From assembly GCA_938003745.1 (NCBI GenBank), contig CALKXS010000099.1, forward strand, positions 1 to 53,849: a stretch of DNA of 53,849 nucleotides, in the 5' to 3' direction. The notes beneath the pieces were generated by a model, which was not told the origin of the DNA, ran no database searches, and saw nothing but the letters and a program-made list of their open reading frames with translations. A program made the position numbers and the translations under genes. The number at the start of each line of letters is the position of its first letter. The stretch's first letter is position 1. This document shows positions 1 through 7,181 of the stretch, in pieces. Source of the stretch: an uncultured Algibacter sp. GTDB lineage: Bacteria > Bacteroidota > Bacteroidia > Flavobacteriales > Flavobacteriaceae.

Positions 1-88
1 TGTGAGATTGAGTCTTATTTTCCTTTAATAAAGTCTCTATGATGATTCTTTCTTTAAGAGATAATTTTCGATGTTTTATTTTACTCAT
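1..88 (-). pseudogene. IS30-type transposase N-terminus (runs off the window)
   Basis: Read leftward from an ATG at 86-88, the sequence encodes MSKIKHRKLSLKERIIIETL and about nine more residues before the window edge. The pattern (K/R)xLSLxERxxIExLLKE matches the first helix of the N-terminal helix-turn-helix of IS30-family transposases, which bind the element ends. Only 29 codons are visible, so this could be the start of an intact transposase lying to the left or another fragment. A diverged second copy follows at 90-209. The family call rests on a short motif and is moderate. Confidence 0.5.
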
Positions 89-262
89 TTTACAAATCTA
101 TAATTTTGATTTGTTGCGTTAAGTTATTGAATAGAGCTTTATCTTCGTTTAAAAGTGTCTCAATTTTGATTCTTTCACCAAGAGAAATCCATCTATGTTT
201 TTTACTCATATTACAAATCTATTTAATTTTAGATTTGTTTCGTTAAGTTATTGAGTACAGCG
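41..262. repeat. diverged tandem duplication, unit about 121 bp
   Basis: Positions about 41-138 and 168-262 align over their length. Shared blocks are tgattctttc, the ATG region tttactcat, ttacaaatctat and cgttaagttattga. Both units contain an IS30-type transposase start on the minus strand plus its upstream DNA. The divergence shows the duplication is not recent. Confidence 0.55.
90..209 (-). pseudogene. truncated second IS30-type N-terminal fragment
   Basis: A 39-codon reading frame starts MSKKHRWISLGERIKIETLL and stops after the segment FNNLTQQIKIIDL. The first half is about two-thirds identical to the IS30-type start at 1-88. The second half is what the DNA upstream of that other copy encodes, so the frame runs from a truncated transposase start into the neighbour's upstream region. 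It lacks the rest of the helix-turn-helix and all of the DDE domain, so it cannot be a functional transposase. It is a relic formed by tandem duplication. Confidence 0.5.
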
Positions 263-365
263 TTTATTTAAGGACTTCATTCAAGAACATAATTTACATA
301 AAATCGGTATTCCGAATTAATTTCAGAATGTAGATTTTATTATTCTATAATATATGGTTTCTATG

Positions 366-789
366 TTAAGACGCAATAGTCTTCAAAACAAGCGAAGCAT
401 CAACAAGTTTTACTTTATCAATTTTTATAAATTTGGTTCCAAAAACGTAGGCTTTCGTATTATTAATAGTATCAACAGCTAATAATTCTTCATCTTTAAA
501 ATACCAAAAGGATAATTTGCTTTTGTCGTTTTCGTGTCTAACTGAAACTTCTTTATAACCTGTAGATAAATCAACCATTTGTAGTTTTACATCATATTGA
601 TCTGACCAAAACCAGGGTATGGTATTGCAAGTCGTTTCTTTTTCCGAAATGTATGCAGAAGCTACTTTAGCTTGGTCTAGTGCATTTTGTACAGACTCTA
701 ATCTAATATAGCGTTTATAGTGAAGGTTGAAATGATATGTGCAATCTCCAACGGCGTAGATATTCTCACCTGGAATGTCTACCTTTAAC
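366..789 (-). pseudogene. C-terminal stub of a ferredoxin-reductase-like FAD/NAD(P) oxidoreductase
   Basis: Read from 789 down to the stop at 366-368, one frame encodes about 140 residues. It begins VLLKVDIPGENIYAVGDC, the second FAD-contacting motif (GD) of pyridine nucleotide-disulfide oxidoreductases. RLESVQNALDQAKVASAYI and IPWFWSDQYDVKLQ follow, characteristic of the junction with the C-terminal domain of rhodocoxin/ferredoxin reductase-type proteins. Both Rossmann folds are missing: the frame is cut exactly where the IS3-type element begins at about 790, and the missing part does not reappear on the far side. The gene lost roughly two-thirds of its 5' end in an IS-associated deletion and cannot make an active reductase. 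Confidence 0.75.
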
Positions 790-1454
790 AGGACAAAAAA
801 ATACAGTCTATAATCTTAGATTTAAATTATGGCAAAAAAGTATGAAGATGAATTTAAGTTAATGATTGTAGAGTTATTACAATCAGGTCAAAGTGTAAAT
901 TCAGTTAGTAGTGAATACAATTTCAATGGTAGTATGATTCGTAAGTAGCGTAAGTTTGATGAAGAAAACTCTGGTAATTTCACTACTACATCCGTATTAT
1001 CAGAAGACCAGAAACGTAAAGTTGGAGCGTGATATATTAAAAAAGGCGTTAAGCATCTTCTCCGTGAGCGACAAGTGAGATATGAATTTATTTTATCAAA
1101 TAAAGATTATTTTCCTGTTGGGAGGATGAGAAAATGCATGAAAGTAAGTAATAGTGCGTTTTATAATTGGCTAAAAACAAAAGATATAAGTAGAGAAAAG
1201 GAGAGTTTAAAACATTTAAAAAATAGAATTACCGCTATTTTTAAACAGAGTAATCATATTTATTGTAGTCGACGTATCCAGAAATCTCTCGAAAGGGAAA
1301 ACATTTATTATTGTCGTTCTTACATATCGTTTTTAATGAAGAAATTAGGTTTGAAAAGTGTATTGATAAAAAAGTATGTAATTGCTTTATGGTATAAAAT
1401 TCCTTTAGAAATAGAACAAGAATATTTAAATATTAAAAATAAAAATTTTGTCCT
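790..1454 (+). mobile_element. internally deleted IS3-type insertion sequence
   Basis: The element is bounded by inverted ends aggacaaaa (790) and ttttgtcct (ending 1454). It carries an orfA/orfB pair of the IS3/IS150 type. At about 665 bp it is roughly half the usual 1.2-1.3 kb. orfA has an in-frame TAG and a later frame disruption. orfB keeps its N- and C-terminal ends but has lost the DDE core. No clear target-site duplication was found (aac to the left, aaa to the right), which fits deletion of flanking host DNA. Confidence 0.7.
829..1078 (+). pseudogene. IS3-family OrfA, broken
   Basis: The frame starts MAKKYEDEFKLMIVELLQSG and continues QSVNSVSSEYNFNGSMIRK, the helix-turn-helix of IS3/IS150 OrfA, which binds the terminal inverted repeats. 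Codon 40 (946-948) is TAG where the family has Trp (IRKW). After EDQKRK the frame is lost near 1018. The typical OrfA tail LERDILKKALSIFSVSDK is readable in a shifted frame up to a TGA at 1076-1078. Both defects make it non-functional. Confidence 0.7.
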
Positions 1455-1506
1455 AAATTTATTAGGCAGTTCACCTTTATTCAGGACGGGTCACTATTGT
1501 ATATAA
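1075..1506 (+). pseudogene. IS3-family OrfB transposase with DDE core deleted
   Basis: The N-terminal part (residues 1 to about 100) is the HTH_21-like region of IS3 OrfB: MRYEFILSNKDYFPVGRMRK and SNSAFYNWLKT. At about residue 103 the sequence jumps from SVLIKKYVI to LWYKIPLEIEQEYLNIKNKN, the family's C-terminal end (usually around GYKTPLEIE). Some 150-170 residues with the catalytic Asp-Asp-Glu triad are missing. The frame reads through the right element end to 1506. It overlaps the end of orfA by a few bases, as expected for this family. Confidence 0.75.
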
Positions 1507-1703
1507 TCGAAGTTAATAGTGATTTCTTGCCGGCTTTATTGGAAACTATAAACTGGAATAATATGTTAACTGTTGGTATGATAATCTTCGTATTTGTTGT
1601 TATTGGGCTAGCAATAACAGTAGTTTCGGTATTAATAGTTATGCAATTCTTTTTAAAGAACCAAAAATATTATTCAAACATAAGTAGGTTGTTATTAATC
1701 TAA
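1497..1703 (+). CDS. small hypothetical protein with one or two membrane helices
   Basis: A possible 68-residue protein whose middle section (MLTVGMIIFVFVVIGLAITV, then VSVLIVMQFFL) is long enough for one long or two short membrane helices. I recognise no family. It begins just outside the right end of the IS3-type remnant and overlaps the tail of orfB, so it may be the 3' end of a gene whose start was lost with the IS-linked deletion. No promoter or ribosome binding site supports it. Confidence 0.25.
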   Translation: MYIIEVNSDFLPALLETINWNNMLTVGMIIFVFVVIGLAITVVSVLIVMQFFLKNQKYYSNISRLLLI

Positions 1704-1905
1704 TGTTTTAAAGCGTAAGACGCTCCAATGGTTAAGTTTTTAATAAGTTTATTGAGTTTCTTAAGGTTTGCTTTTAATTGCTTTTTGAAGATTTTCATAG
1801 CTATAAGTTTTTATAGATATAACAAGTTATAGTTTAAAAAACCTACTAGTTTTTTGTGTTAATTTGTTTTTAGTCAAAAAGATAGTCTTCAAAATAAGTA
1901 AAACG

Positions 1906-1936
1906 TTTGTAGTTTAATTAATTAGAAGTATATTTG
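1906..1936 (+). promoter_or_regulatory. promoter of rplU-rpmA
   Basis: TTG at 1907-1909 and TATATTTG at 1929-1936 are separated by 19 bases, matching the Bacteroidota -33/-7 consensus (TTG, TAnnTTTG). A short hairpin (gttttc 1942-1947, gaaaac 1955-1960) would lie at the 5' end of the transcript, about 40 bases before the rplU start. The stretch 1704-1905 shows no other feature. Confidence 0.75.
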
Positions 1937-1999
1937 CATCCGTTTTCAGAGAAAGAAAACAATTTTTTAAATCAAATTAATAAATAAAAACGTTACGCT

Positions 2000-2635
2000 A
2001 TGTACGCAATTGTAGAGATAGCAGGGCATCAATTCAAAGTTGAAAAAGACCAAAAAGTTTTTGTTAACCGTTTACAAACAGAAGAAGGTAAGAAAGTTTC
2101 TTTCGATAACGTACTTCTTGTAGCAGATGGTGACAATATAACTGTAGGCGCCCCGGCTATAGACGGAGCTCAAGTAGGAGCAAAAGTCTTAAAACACCTT
2201 AAAGGTGATAAAGTTATAGTTTTTAAGAAGAAGAGACGTAAAGGTTACCGTGTAAAAAATGGACACCGTCAAGCTTTGACTGAAATTGTAATTGAAAGTA
2301 TTGCCGCTTCTGGAGCTAAGAAGGCTGCACCAGCAAAGGCAACTAAAAAAGCAGAAACTAAGAAAGCTGCTCCGAAAAAGGTAACTAAAAAAGCTGATGA
2401 CTTGAAGAAAATTGAAGGTATTGGACCAAAAATTGCTTCAACTTTAGAAGAGGCTGGAATCGCAACATTTTCAGATTTAGCAAAAGCGAAACCAGAAGCT
2501 ATTTCAGAAATTATCGCAGGAGTTCGCGGAAACCATGTTACAGATACATGGCCAGCACAAGCTCAATTAGCTGCAGATGGTAAATGGGACGAGCTTAAAA
2601 AATGGCAAGACGAATTAGATGGTGGTAAAGCTTAA
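2000..2635 (+). CDS. rplU: 50S ribosomal protein bL21 with helix-hairpin-helix C-terminal extension
   Basis: Residues 1 to about 103 are a full-length bL21 (MYAIVEIAGHQFKVEKDQKV; KKKRRKGYRVKNGHRQ), a 23S rRNA-binding protein of the large subunit. A Lys/Ala-rich linker follows (about 107-133). A C-terminal domain then begins DDLKKIEGIGPKIASTLEEA, the IxGIGP helix-hairpin-helix motif seen in DNA- and RNA-binding proteins. At 211 residues it is about twice the length of E. coli L21. This fusion recurs in Flavobacteriia; what the tail does is not known to me. It is followed after 40 bases by rpmA and has its own promoter at 1906-1936. Confidence 0.95.
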   Translation: MYAIVEIAGHQFKVEKDQKVFVNRLQTEEGKKVSFDNVLLVADGDNITVGAPAIDGAQVGAKVLKHLKGDKVIVFKKKRRKGYRVKNGHRQALTEIVIESIAASGAKKAAPAKATKKAETKKAAPKKVTKKADDLKKIEGIGPKIASTLEEAGIATFSDLAKAKPEAISEIIAGVRGNHVTDTWPAQAQLAADGKWDELKKWQDELDGGKA

Positions 2636-2675
2636 TTGCTAACCGCTAAGTTTAACAATATAAAAACTTAAGACA

Positions 2676-2936
2676 ATGGCTCATAAAAAAGGAGTAGGTA
2701 GTTCTAAGAATGGTAGAGAATCAGAATCAAAACGTTTAGGCGTAAAGATTTTTGGTGGACAAGCTGCTATTGCTGGAAACATTATCGTAAGACAAAGAGG
2801 TAATACACATCACCCAGGTGAGAATGTATATTCATCTAAAGATCACACTTTACACGCATACGTTGATGGCGTCGTAAAGTTTACAAAGAAAAAGGATAAC
2901 AAATCTTATGTTTCTATTGAGCCTTTTGAGGTTTAA
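2676..2936 (+). CDS. rpmA: 50S ribosomal protein bL27
   Basis: An 86-residue bL27, starting [20 protein letters not shown], with the conserved [16 protein letters not shown] and HPGENV segments. The N-terminal tail of bL27 reaches the peptidyl-transferase centre. It begins directly with MAHKKG, so there is no Firmicutes-type cleavable leader. It is the second gene of the rplU-rpmA pair and is followed by a terminator hairpin at 2961-2990. Confidence 0.97.
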   Translation: MAHKKGVGSSKNGRESESKRLGVKIFGGQAAIAGNIIVRQRGNTHHPGENVYSSKDHTLHAYVDGVVKFTKKKDNKSYVSIEPFEV

Positions 2937-2960
2937 GAAATAATTTTCTTTTAAAAATTT

Positions 2961-2994
2961 AAAGTCCTTTCTATTTATAGAAGGGACTTTTTTG
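2961..2994 (+). terminator. rho-independent terminator after rpmA
   Basis: Arms aaagtcctttct (2961-2972) and agaagggacttt (2979-2990) pair with one weak position around a 6-base loop. A T-run starts immediately after. It lies 25 bases past the rpmA stop. Confidence 0.8.
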
Positions 2995-3240
2995 TTTTAT
3001 AGTTTGTGGCAAGTTGCTATGAAAAATGGCGAACAGGCTTTCTGTATCGTTTTAAATTGTCATAATGAGGGCGATGGATGTGGCTATCTACTTATATTTT
3101 GTAGTGATGCTAATTTAGATGTTTTTATTTTTAAAAAGGATGCCGTATCAATCTTTCTTGCTAAGATTTTGGGTTTTATTTATCTAAATATTATTTTAGT
3201 TTTATAAGAAATTATAAGTATTTATTGAAATTTAAAATTG
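2995..3240. other. intergenic stretch with no supported gene
   Basis: Between the rpmA terminator and the split regulator there is a 71-codon open frame (2992-3207) with no recognisable family, promoter or ribosome binding site, overlapping the terminator T-run. I see nothing else here. It may be eroded sequence belonging to the 5' part of the regulator that follows. Confidence 0.3.
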
Positions 3241-3381
3241 ATGATTGAAATAAGTTCTCCTTGGAGTGATAAGAATCCATATAGGAAAATATCAGATAAA
3301 TTAAATATTGGGGATTTAATTTTTAATAAAGCGCTTTTAAGGTTTCAAAGAGTAACGATAGAGATGTTATTAGAAATTAGA
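3241..3381 (+). pseudogene. LuxR-type regulator, left fragment (before IS1595-type insertion)
   Basis: An open frame from ATG 3241 ends in FQRVTIEMLLEIR just as the inverted end of the IS1595-type element begins. That ending resembles the first helix of a LuxR-type DNA-binding domain (usually LTxREIEMLLEIxKGKS). The continuation of the domain appears on the other side of the element at 4374-4496. The part upstream of FQR is not recognisable as a known sensor domain, and the true start may lie further upstream. The assignment is inferred from how the two halves fit together. Confidence 0.5.
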
Positions 3382-4366
3382 GTTACCCATTTAGATCTCA
3401 AATAATTGTATATGAGAATTTTGTTTTGTAAATTCTATACAAATCCTAATAAAATGAAAATTTTAAAAGAACTTGATAAACAGACATTTAAAGATAAATT
3501 CCAAACTCAAGAAAATTGTTATCGTTTTTTAGCTGAGCTCAAGTGATCATTAGGTTACAGCTGTAATCGATGTAATTCTGAAAAATATATAAAAGGAAAA
3601 CAACCTTTTAGTAAACGATGCAGTAAATGTGGCTTTGACAAGTCAACAAGCTCTGGAACTCTTTTCCATAAGTTAAAATTTGGTACCGATAAAGCCTTTG
3701 AAATGCTATATGAAATTACCATTAGCAAGAAAAGAGCTAATAGTATTTGGATTGCAGAACATTTTAATGTAAACCAAAAAACGGCATAGGGATTTCGCCA
3801 AAAAGTACAACTAGCTATGCAAAGTAGTGACCAATTCCCTTTAGAAAGGGATGTACACGTTGATAAATTTGAAATAGGCACCCCTCAAAAAGGAGAACAA
3901 GGTCGTAGTAAAAGTGAAAAAAAGGTAAGACTAGTTATAGCCGTTGAATATCGTGAAGAAAAGTCTGTAAGAGCTTGTTTTAAAGGTATTTAGCATTATA
4001 GTACTGCTTCGCTAAAGCCAATATTTAATTCCCACATAAAGGCTGATGCAAATATATTAGCAGATGGGTGGAGTGGCTATAAACCATTAGCAGAAGATTT
4101 TCCTAATCTAAAACAGACCCTATCTAATCAAGGGAAGAACTTTAAAATGTTACATATTCATATCCGAAATTTCAAAAATTAGCTTAGAGGCGTACATTCA
4201 TATTGTAATAGAGAACATCTCCAAAAATATATTGACGAATATTTTTTTAGATTTAATAGAAGAAACCATAGAACTTCCATTCTAGATAAAATGATTGAGC
4301 GATTTGTCTTGAAAAAGCCCATTACATTCAAGCAAATTCAACTAAACGAGATCTAAATGGGTAAAC
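3382..4366 (+). mobile_element. dead IS1595-type insertion sequence
   Basis: Inverted ends ttacccatttagatctc (within 3382-3399) and its complement gagatctaaatgggtaa (from 4348) enclose a single transposase reading frame. The element is about 985 bp, a normal size for the family. It sits inside a LuxR-type gene. The flanks show no exact 8-bp target duplication, so an edge may be slightly eroded. The transposase has four in-frame stops and no frameshift, so the element cannot move on its own. Confidence 0.75.
3454..4356 (+). pseudogene. IS1595-type transposase with four in-frame stops
   Basis: One continuous frame from ATG 3454 to TAA 4354-4356. An N-terminal zinc ribbon (CNRC at about residues 36-39, then CSKC) is followed by STSSGTLFHKLKFG, then the DDE-like core HVDKFEIGTPQKGEQGRSK, LADGWSGYKPL and the C-terminal RFNRRNHRT. 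This is the subgroup whose members read DEFVIGG and TDQWKGY at these places. In-frame stops are TGA 3544, TAG 3787, TAG 3991 and TAG 4180. The stops at 3544 and 4180 replace family tryptophans and that at 3787 plausibly does. The first catalytic Asp region reads VDKFEIG rather than VDEFVIG, another sign of decay. Confidence 0.8.
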
Positions 4367-4373
4367 CTATAAT

Positions 4374-4496
4374 TTAATTGCAGAGAACCTTTTTTTGTCA
4401 ACAGCTACTGTTAGAAAACATATTGAAAATATTTATAAAAAACTACAAGTGCACAATAAATTAGAAGCAGTACAGAAAGCAAAAAAAATAATTTAA
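4374..4496 (+). pseudogene. LuxR-type regulator, right fragment (DNA-binding domain end)
   Basis: Begins LIAENLFLSTATVRKHIENI and ends in KLQVHNKLEAVQKAKKII then TAA. This is the recognition half of a LuxR/FixJ-type helix-turn-helix (IAxxLFxSxxTVxxHxxNIxxKLxVxNxxEAV). It starts within 8 bases of the IS1595-type element end. Together with 3241-3381 it is a transcription regulator disrupted by insertion, with about five codons of the domain lost at the junction. Confidence 0.7.
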
Positions 4497-4576
4497 TATA
4501 AAGTTTTGCTTAACATTGTAATAATACTTTAGCATTACTTCTAATGTATCTTTGTAATGCTATTATAATAGTATTG

Positions 4577-4620
4577 CATTAGTTTGGACCTTATATGTCG
4601 AGGGAAACTAATGTTTTTTT
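4577..4620 (+). promoter_or_regulatory. terminator-like hairpin upstream of the DUF4230 gene
   Basis: Arms cattagttt (4577-4585) and aaactaatg (4605-4613) are perfectly complementary over 9 bp around a 19-base loop. They are followed by seven T. A -7-like box TATCTTTG lies at 4547-4554, though no well-spaced TTG precedes it. The hairpin ends only 17 bases before the ATG at 4631. It could terminate a short RNA started at that box, act as an attenuator, or end transcription from the left. Confidence 0.5.
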
Positions 4621-4630
4621 ATTTTAGCAT

Positions 4631-5245
4631 ATGCGAAAAACTCTATTTGGTGTTATTATTACATTAGTAATTCTGTTTACGTTTAAATATTGTGAGTCAA
4701 AAAAGGAGGAACAAATGCTTCTTCAAGAAAGTTCTATACTTATTCAAAAACAAATTAATAACGTTGGGAAATTAGTTGTAACCGAAGGCCATTTTAGTGA
4801 GGTTTTCAATTATAAAAAATCAAAAGATATTTTTGGTGATTATTTTACATCAGATAAAAAAGCATTGGTTGTTGTTAATGCAGATGTCACAATAGCTTAT
4901 GATTTAAGTAAAATTGAATTTGAGGTAGATCAAGAAAATAAAACCTTAACCATTTTGAGTATTCCTGAAGAAGAAATAAAAATATATCCAGATTTGGAGT
5001 ATTATGACATGCAATCAGATTTTTTAAATCCGTTTGAAGCAAAAGATTATAATGATATTAAGAGAGCTGTAACAAGTTCTTTAAATAACAAACTTTTAGA
5101 ATCAGATTTAAAATCAAATGCAAAAAACAGATTAATAAGTGAGCTCTCTAAGTTTTATATATTAACTAATTCTTTAGGGTGGACACTAAATTATAATGGA
5201 AATATAATTAATGAAAGCGAAGGAGTTATTGATTTGAAGTTATAA
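4631..5245 (+). CDS. DUF4230 domain protein
   Basis: 204 residues with an N-terminal membrane anchor or signal (TLFGVIITLVILFTFKY), then a soluble extracytoplasmic part. The segment VGKLVVTEGHFSEVFNYKKS and the NADVTIAYDLSKIEFEVD / LTILSIPEEEIKIYPDLEYY stretches are typical of DUF4230, a family of unknown function. It is probably complete. It is transcribed toward the rhodanese gene, and the two stop codons meet at 5240-5245. The terminator-like hairpin just upstream may control it. Confidence 0.75.
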   Translation: MRKTLFGVIITLVILFTFKYCESKKEEQMLLQESSILIQKQINNVGKLVVTEGHFSEVFNYKKSKDIFGDYFTSDKKALVVVNADVTIAYDLSKIEFEVDQENKTLTILSIPEEEIKIYPDLEYYDMQSDFLNPFEAKDYNDIKRAVTSSLNNKLLESDLKSNAKNRLISELSKFYILTNSLGWTLNYNGNIINESEGVIDLKL

Positions 5246-5544
5246 CTTTTTAGAAAGGCTTGTCCAGCTACCTCCGTTAACTACTTCTATATTATGAGTC
5301 TTTAAAATAGCTGCGGCGCTTCCAGAACGTATACCGTTTGCACAATATGTAATGATAGGTTTTTATAATTTTTTATATTTTGAATTTTACTAACTATGTT
5401 TTGTAATGGGATATTTTTAGAATTAGGGATAGCACCAGACTTGTACTCACCATTACTACGAACATCAACAATAATTGCACCTTTAGATAAAAAGGCTTGA
5501 ACTTTATTGTTTTTTTTACCGAAAAGGAAATTAAATATACTCAT
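5240..5544 (-). pseudogene. single-domain rhodanese-like sulfurtransferase, frameshifted
   Basis: The first frame (from 5544) reads MSIFNFLFGKKNNKVQAFLS, IIVDVRSNGEYKSGAIPNSK and NIPLQNI, the N-terminal half of a small rhodanese. It then leaves frame in a run of five T (5360-5364, five A on the coding strand). One extra A restores KPIITYCANGIRSGSAAAIL, which holds the active-site Cys loop CANGIR, followed by NGGSWTSLSKKL and a stop at 5240-5242. The restored protein would be about 101 residues, normal for the family. As written the product lacks the catalytic cysteine. The fault is a single-base homopolymer change, so it is either real or a read error. Confidence 0.8.
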
Positions 5545-5592
5545 AAGTCATTTTTGTTTATACAAATATCTTTTACTTTTATTAAAACTAAT

Positions 5593-5606
5593 GTAACAAG
5601 TGTTAC
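5593..5606. promoter_or_regulatory. palindrome gtaacaagtgttac, candidate regulator site
   Basis: A perfect inverted repeat GTAACA-N2-TGTTAC lies between the divergent rhodanese (start 5544) and enoyl-CoA hydratase (start 5650) genes, about 45 bases from each. The shape TAACA-N2-TGTTA is like sites bound by Crp/Fnr-family regulators. No clear -7 box was found next to it. The regulator assignment is inference. Confidence 0.45.
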
Positions 5607-5649
5607 TAATTATTTTATGTATATTCATCCTTTAACTTTACAAAAATAT

Positions 5650-6399
5650 ATGCAAGCATACGTTACTTTAAACATAGAAAAAAATGTGGGATATATAGAG
5701 TTTTTTCATCCTAACAGAAACTCTATGCCTAGTGGTATTTTAAGACAATTGGCAGAAACAATAGATGAAGCAGGAAAGAATGAAGATGTTAAGGTTATTG
5801 TTTTAAAAAGTGGTGGAGATAGAACGTTTTGTGCAGGAGCTAGCTTTAACGAAGTTATTTCAATAGAAGATGAGGAAACTGGTTTGCAGTTTTTTTCAGG
5901 GTTTGCACATGTAATAAATACTATGCGTAAATGTTCTAAATTAATAATAGGAAGAGTACAAGGAAAAGCTGTTGGAGGTGGTGTAGGTTTGGCAGCTGCT
6001 ACAGATTATTGTTTAGCAACAAAACATGCTTCAATTAGATTAAGTGAGTTGAGTATTGGAATAGGCCCTTTTGTTATAGAACCAGCAGTTTCTCGTAAAA
6101 TAGGAAAAACAGCAATGGGAACGATGACTATAGATGCTGAAACATTTTTTTCTTCCGAATTTGCAAAAGACAAAGGACTATATGCTGAGGTATTAGAAAC
6201 TGCCGAAGAATTAGATATAGCAGTAACTACTTTGGTGGAAAAATTGTCTAGTTATAACCGGGATGCTTTAAGTGAAATGAAAAAAGTATTATGGGAAGGT
6301 ACAGATCATTGGGATGAATTACTTATTGAGCGTGCTAAAATATCGGGAAAATTGATATTGAGTGGGTTTACAAAAAAGACGTTGAAACGTTTTAGATAA
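5650..6399 (+). CDS. enoyl-CoA hydratase/isomerase family protein
   Basis: 249 residues from the ATG at 5650 (MQAYVTLNIEKNVGYIEF). The open frame extends 51 codons upstream, but those are AT-rich intergenic DNA crossing the palindrome, so this start is preferred. Crotonase-fold signs: HPNRNSMPSGILRQLAE, the first oxyanion-hole segment DRTFCAGASFNEV and the second GKAVGGGVGLAAATDYC. The family hydrates or isomerises acyl-CoA double bonds; the exact substrate cannot be read from the sequence. It is followed after 17 bases by the NrtR-like gene and may be co-transcribed with it. Confidence 0.85.
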   Translation: MQAYVTLNIEKNVGYIEFFHPNRNSMPSGILRQLAETIDEAGKNEDVKVIVLKSGGDRTFCAGASFNEVISIEDEETGLQFFSGFAHVINTMRKCSKLIIGRVQGKAVGGGVGLAAATDYCLATKHASIRLSELSIGIGPFVIEPAVSRKIGKTAMGTMTIDAETFFSSEFAKDKGLYAEVLETAEELDIAVTTLVEKLSSYNRDALSEMKKVLWEGTDHWDELLIERAKISGKLILSGFTKKTLKRFR

Positions 6400-6416
6400 T
6401 ATCTGATACTATAAAT

Positions 6417-7094
6417 ATGGAAACACAAAGTGTCAGAATTACTGTAGATGCTGTTGTATTTGGATATGAGAATGGACATATTTCCGTTTTACTTATAAAA
6501 AGAAAATATGAGCCTTTTAAAGATAAATGGGCAATTCCTGGAGGTTTCGTTTTAAATAATGAATCTTTAGAAGAAGCAGTTGAAAGAGAATTACAGGAAG
6601 AGACAGGGATAAAAATTAATTATCTTGAACAATTATATACTTTTGGTGAACCAACAAGAGATCCTAGAGGTAGAGTTGTGTCAATTGCTTATTTTGGATT
6701 GGTAAGACCAAATGCATTTAAAATATATGCATCTACCGATGCTGCAGATGTGCAATGGTTTAATATTGATGAATTGCCAGAACTTTCATTTGATCATAAA
6801 GAAATATTAGAAATTGCCATACAGAGATTGCAAGGAAAAATAACTTATGAACCTATAGGTTTTGAACTACTTGATAAAAAATTTCCTTTTTCAGATTTAG
6901 AAAGATTGTACTCAACATTATTAAGTAGAGATATAGATAGACGGAACTTTAGAAAAAAAATCATTAACCTTAATGTTCTTGATGAGCTAGATGAAAAAGT
7001 TTCTAAAGGATCTGGCAGACCAGCTAATTTATTCCAATTTAATCAAAAACGTTACTTTCAACATAAAACCGAGGGAATCATTTTTGAAATTTAA
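6417..7094 (+). CDS. nrtR: NrtR-like Nudix transcription regulator (NAD metabolism)
   Basis: 225 residues. Residues 1 to about 140 are a Nudix domain with an intact Nudix box at 43-65: GFVLNNESLEEAVE then RELQEETGI, fitting Gx5Ex7REUxEExGU. Residues about 150-225 form a winged-helix-like tail (DLERLYSTLLSRDIDRRNFR; GSGRPANLFQFN), the architecture of NrtR, a regulator of NAD synthesis genes that senses ADP-ribose or related compounds. Many NrtR proteins have a damaged Nudix box; this one looks able to bind metal and possibly hydrolyse ADP-ribose. The nicotinamide transferase gene follows immediately and is its probable target. It could instead be a plain ADP-ribose pyrophosphatase. Confidence 0.85.
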   Translation: METQSVRITVDAVVFGYENGHISVLLIKRKYEPFKDKWAIPGGFVLNNESLEEAVERELQEETGIKINYLEQLYTFGEPTRDPRGRVVSIAYFGLVRPNAFKIYASTDAADVQWFNIDELPELSFDHKEILEIAIQRLQGKITYEPIGFELLDKKFPFSDLERLYSTLLSRDIDRRNFRKKIINLNVLDELDEKVSKGSGRPANLFQFNQKRYFQHKTEGIIFEI

Positions 7095-7151
7095 TCACTT
7101 GATTTTTAGCTTCAAAGCTTATTTGTGTAAAAGAAAGACAAAAAATAGGTT

Positions 7152-7181
7152 TTGGAGCTAAATTATTAAAATATATATTTG
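7152..7181 (+). promoter_or_regulatory. promoter of the NAD cluster, with possible NrtR operator
   Basis: TTG 7152-7154 and TATATTTG 7174-7181 are 19 bases apart, a strong Bacteroidota promoter, 28 bases before the ATG at 7209. Overlapping the -7 box is an imperfect palindrome tatttgtgttgtaaata (7176-7192), placed where a repressor such as the adjacent NrtR could block transcription. The operator role is inferred from position only. Confidence 0.65.

Noticed and set aside
2992-3207. 71-codon open frame downstream of rpmA
   Set aside because: It begins in the terminator T-run and has no start signals and no recognisable similarity. It is likely chance.
3555-3881. 108-codon minus-strand open frame
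   Set aside because: It is the opposite strand of the IS1595-type transposase, which explains the sequence fully.
5497-5649. 51-codon N-terminal extension of the enoyl-CoA hydratase
   Set aside because: It is AT-rich, crosses the regulatory palindrome and overlaps the rhodanese start. Relatives begin near MQAYVTL.
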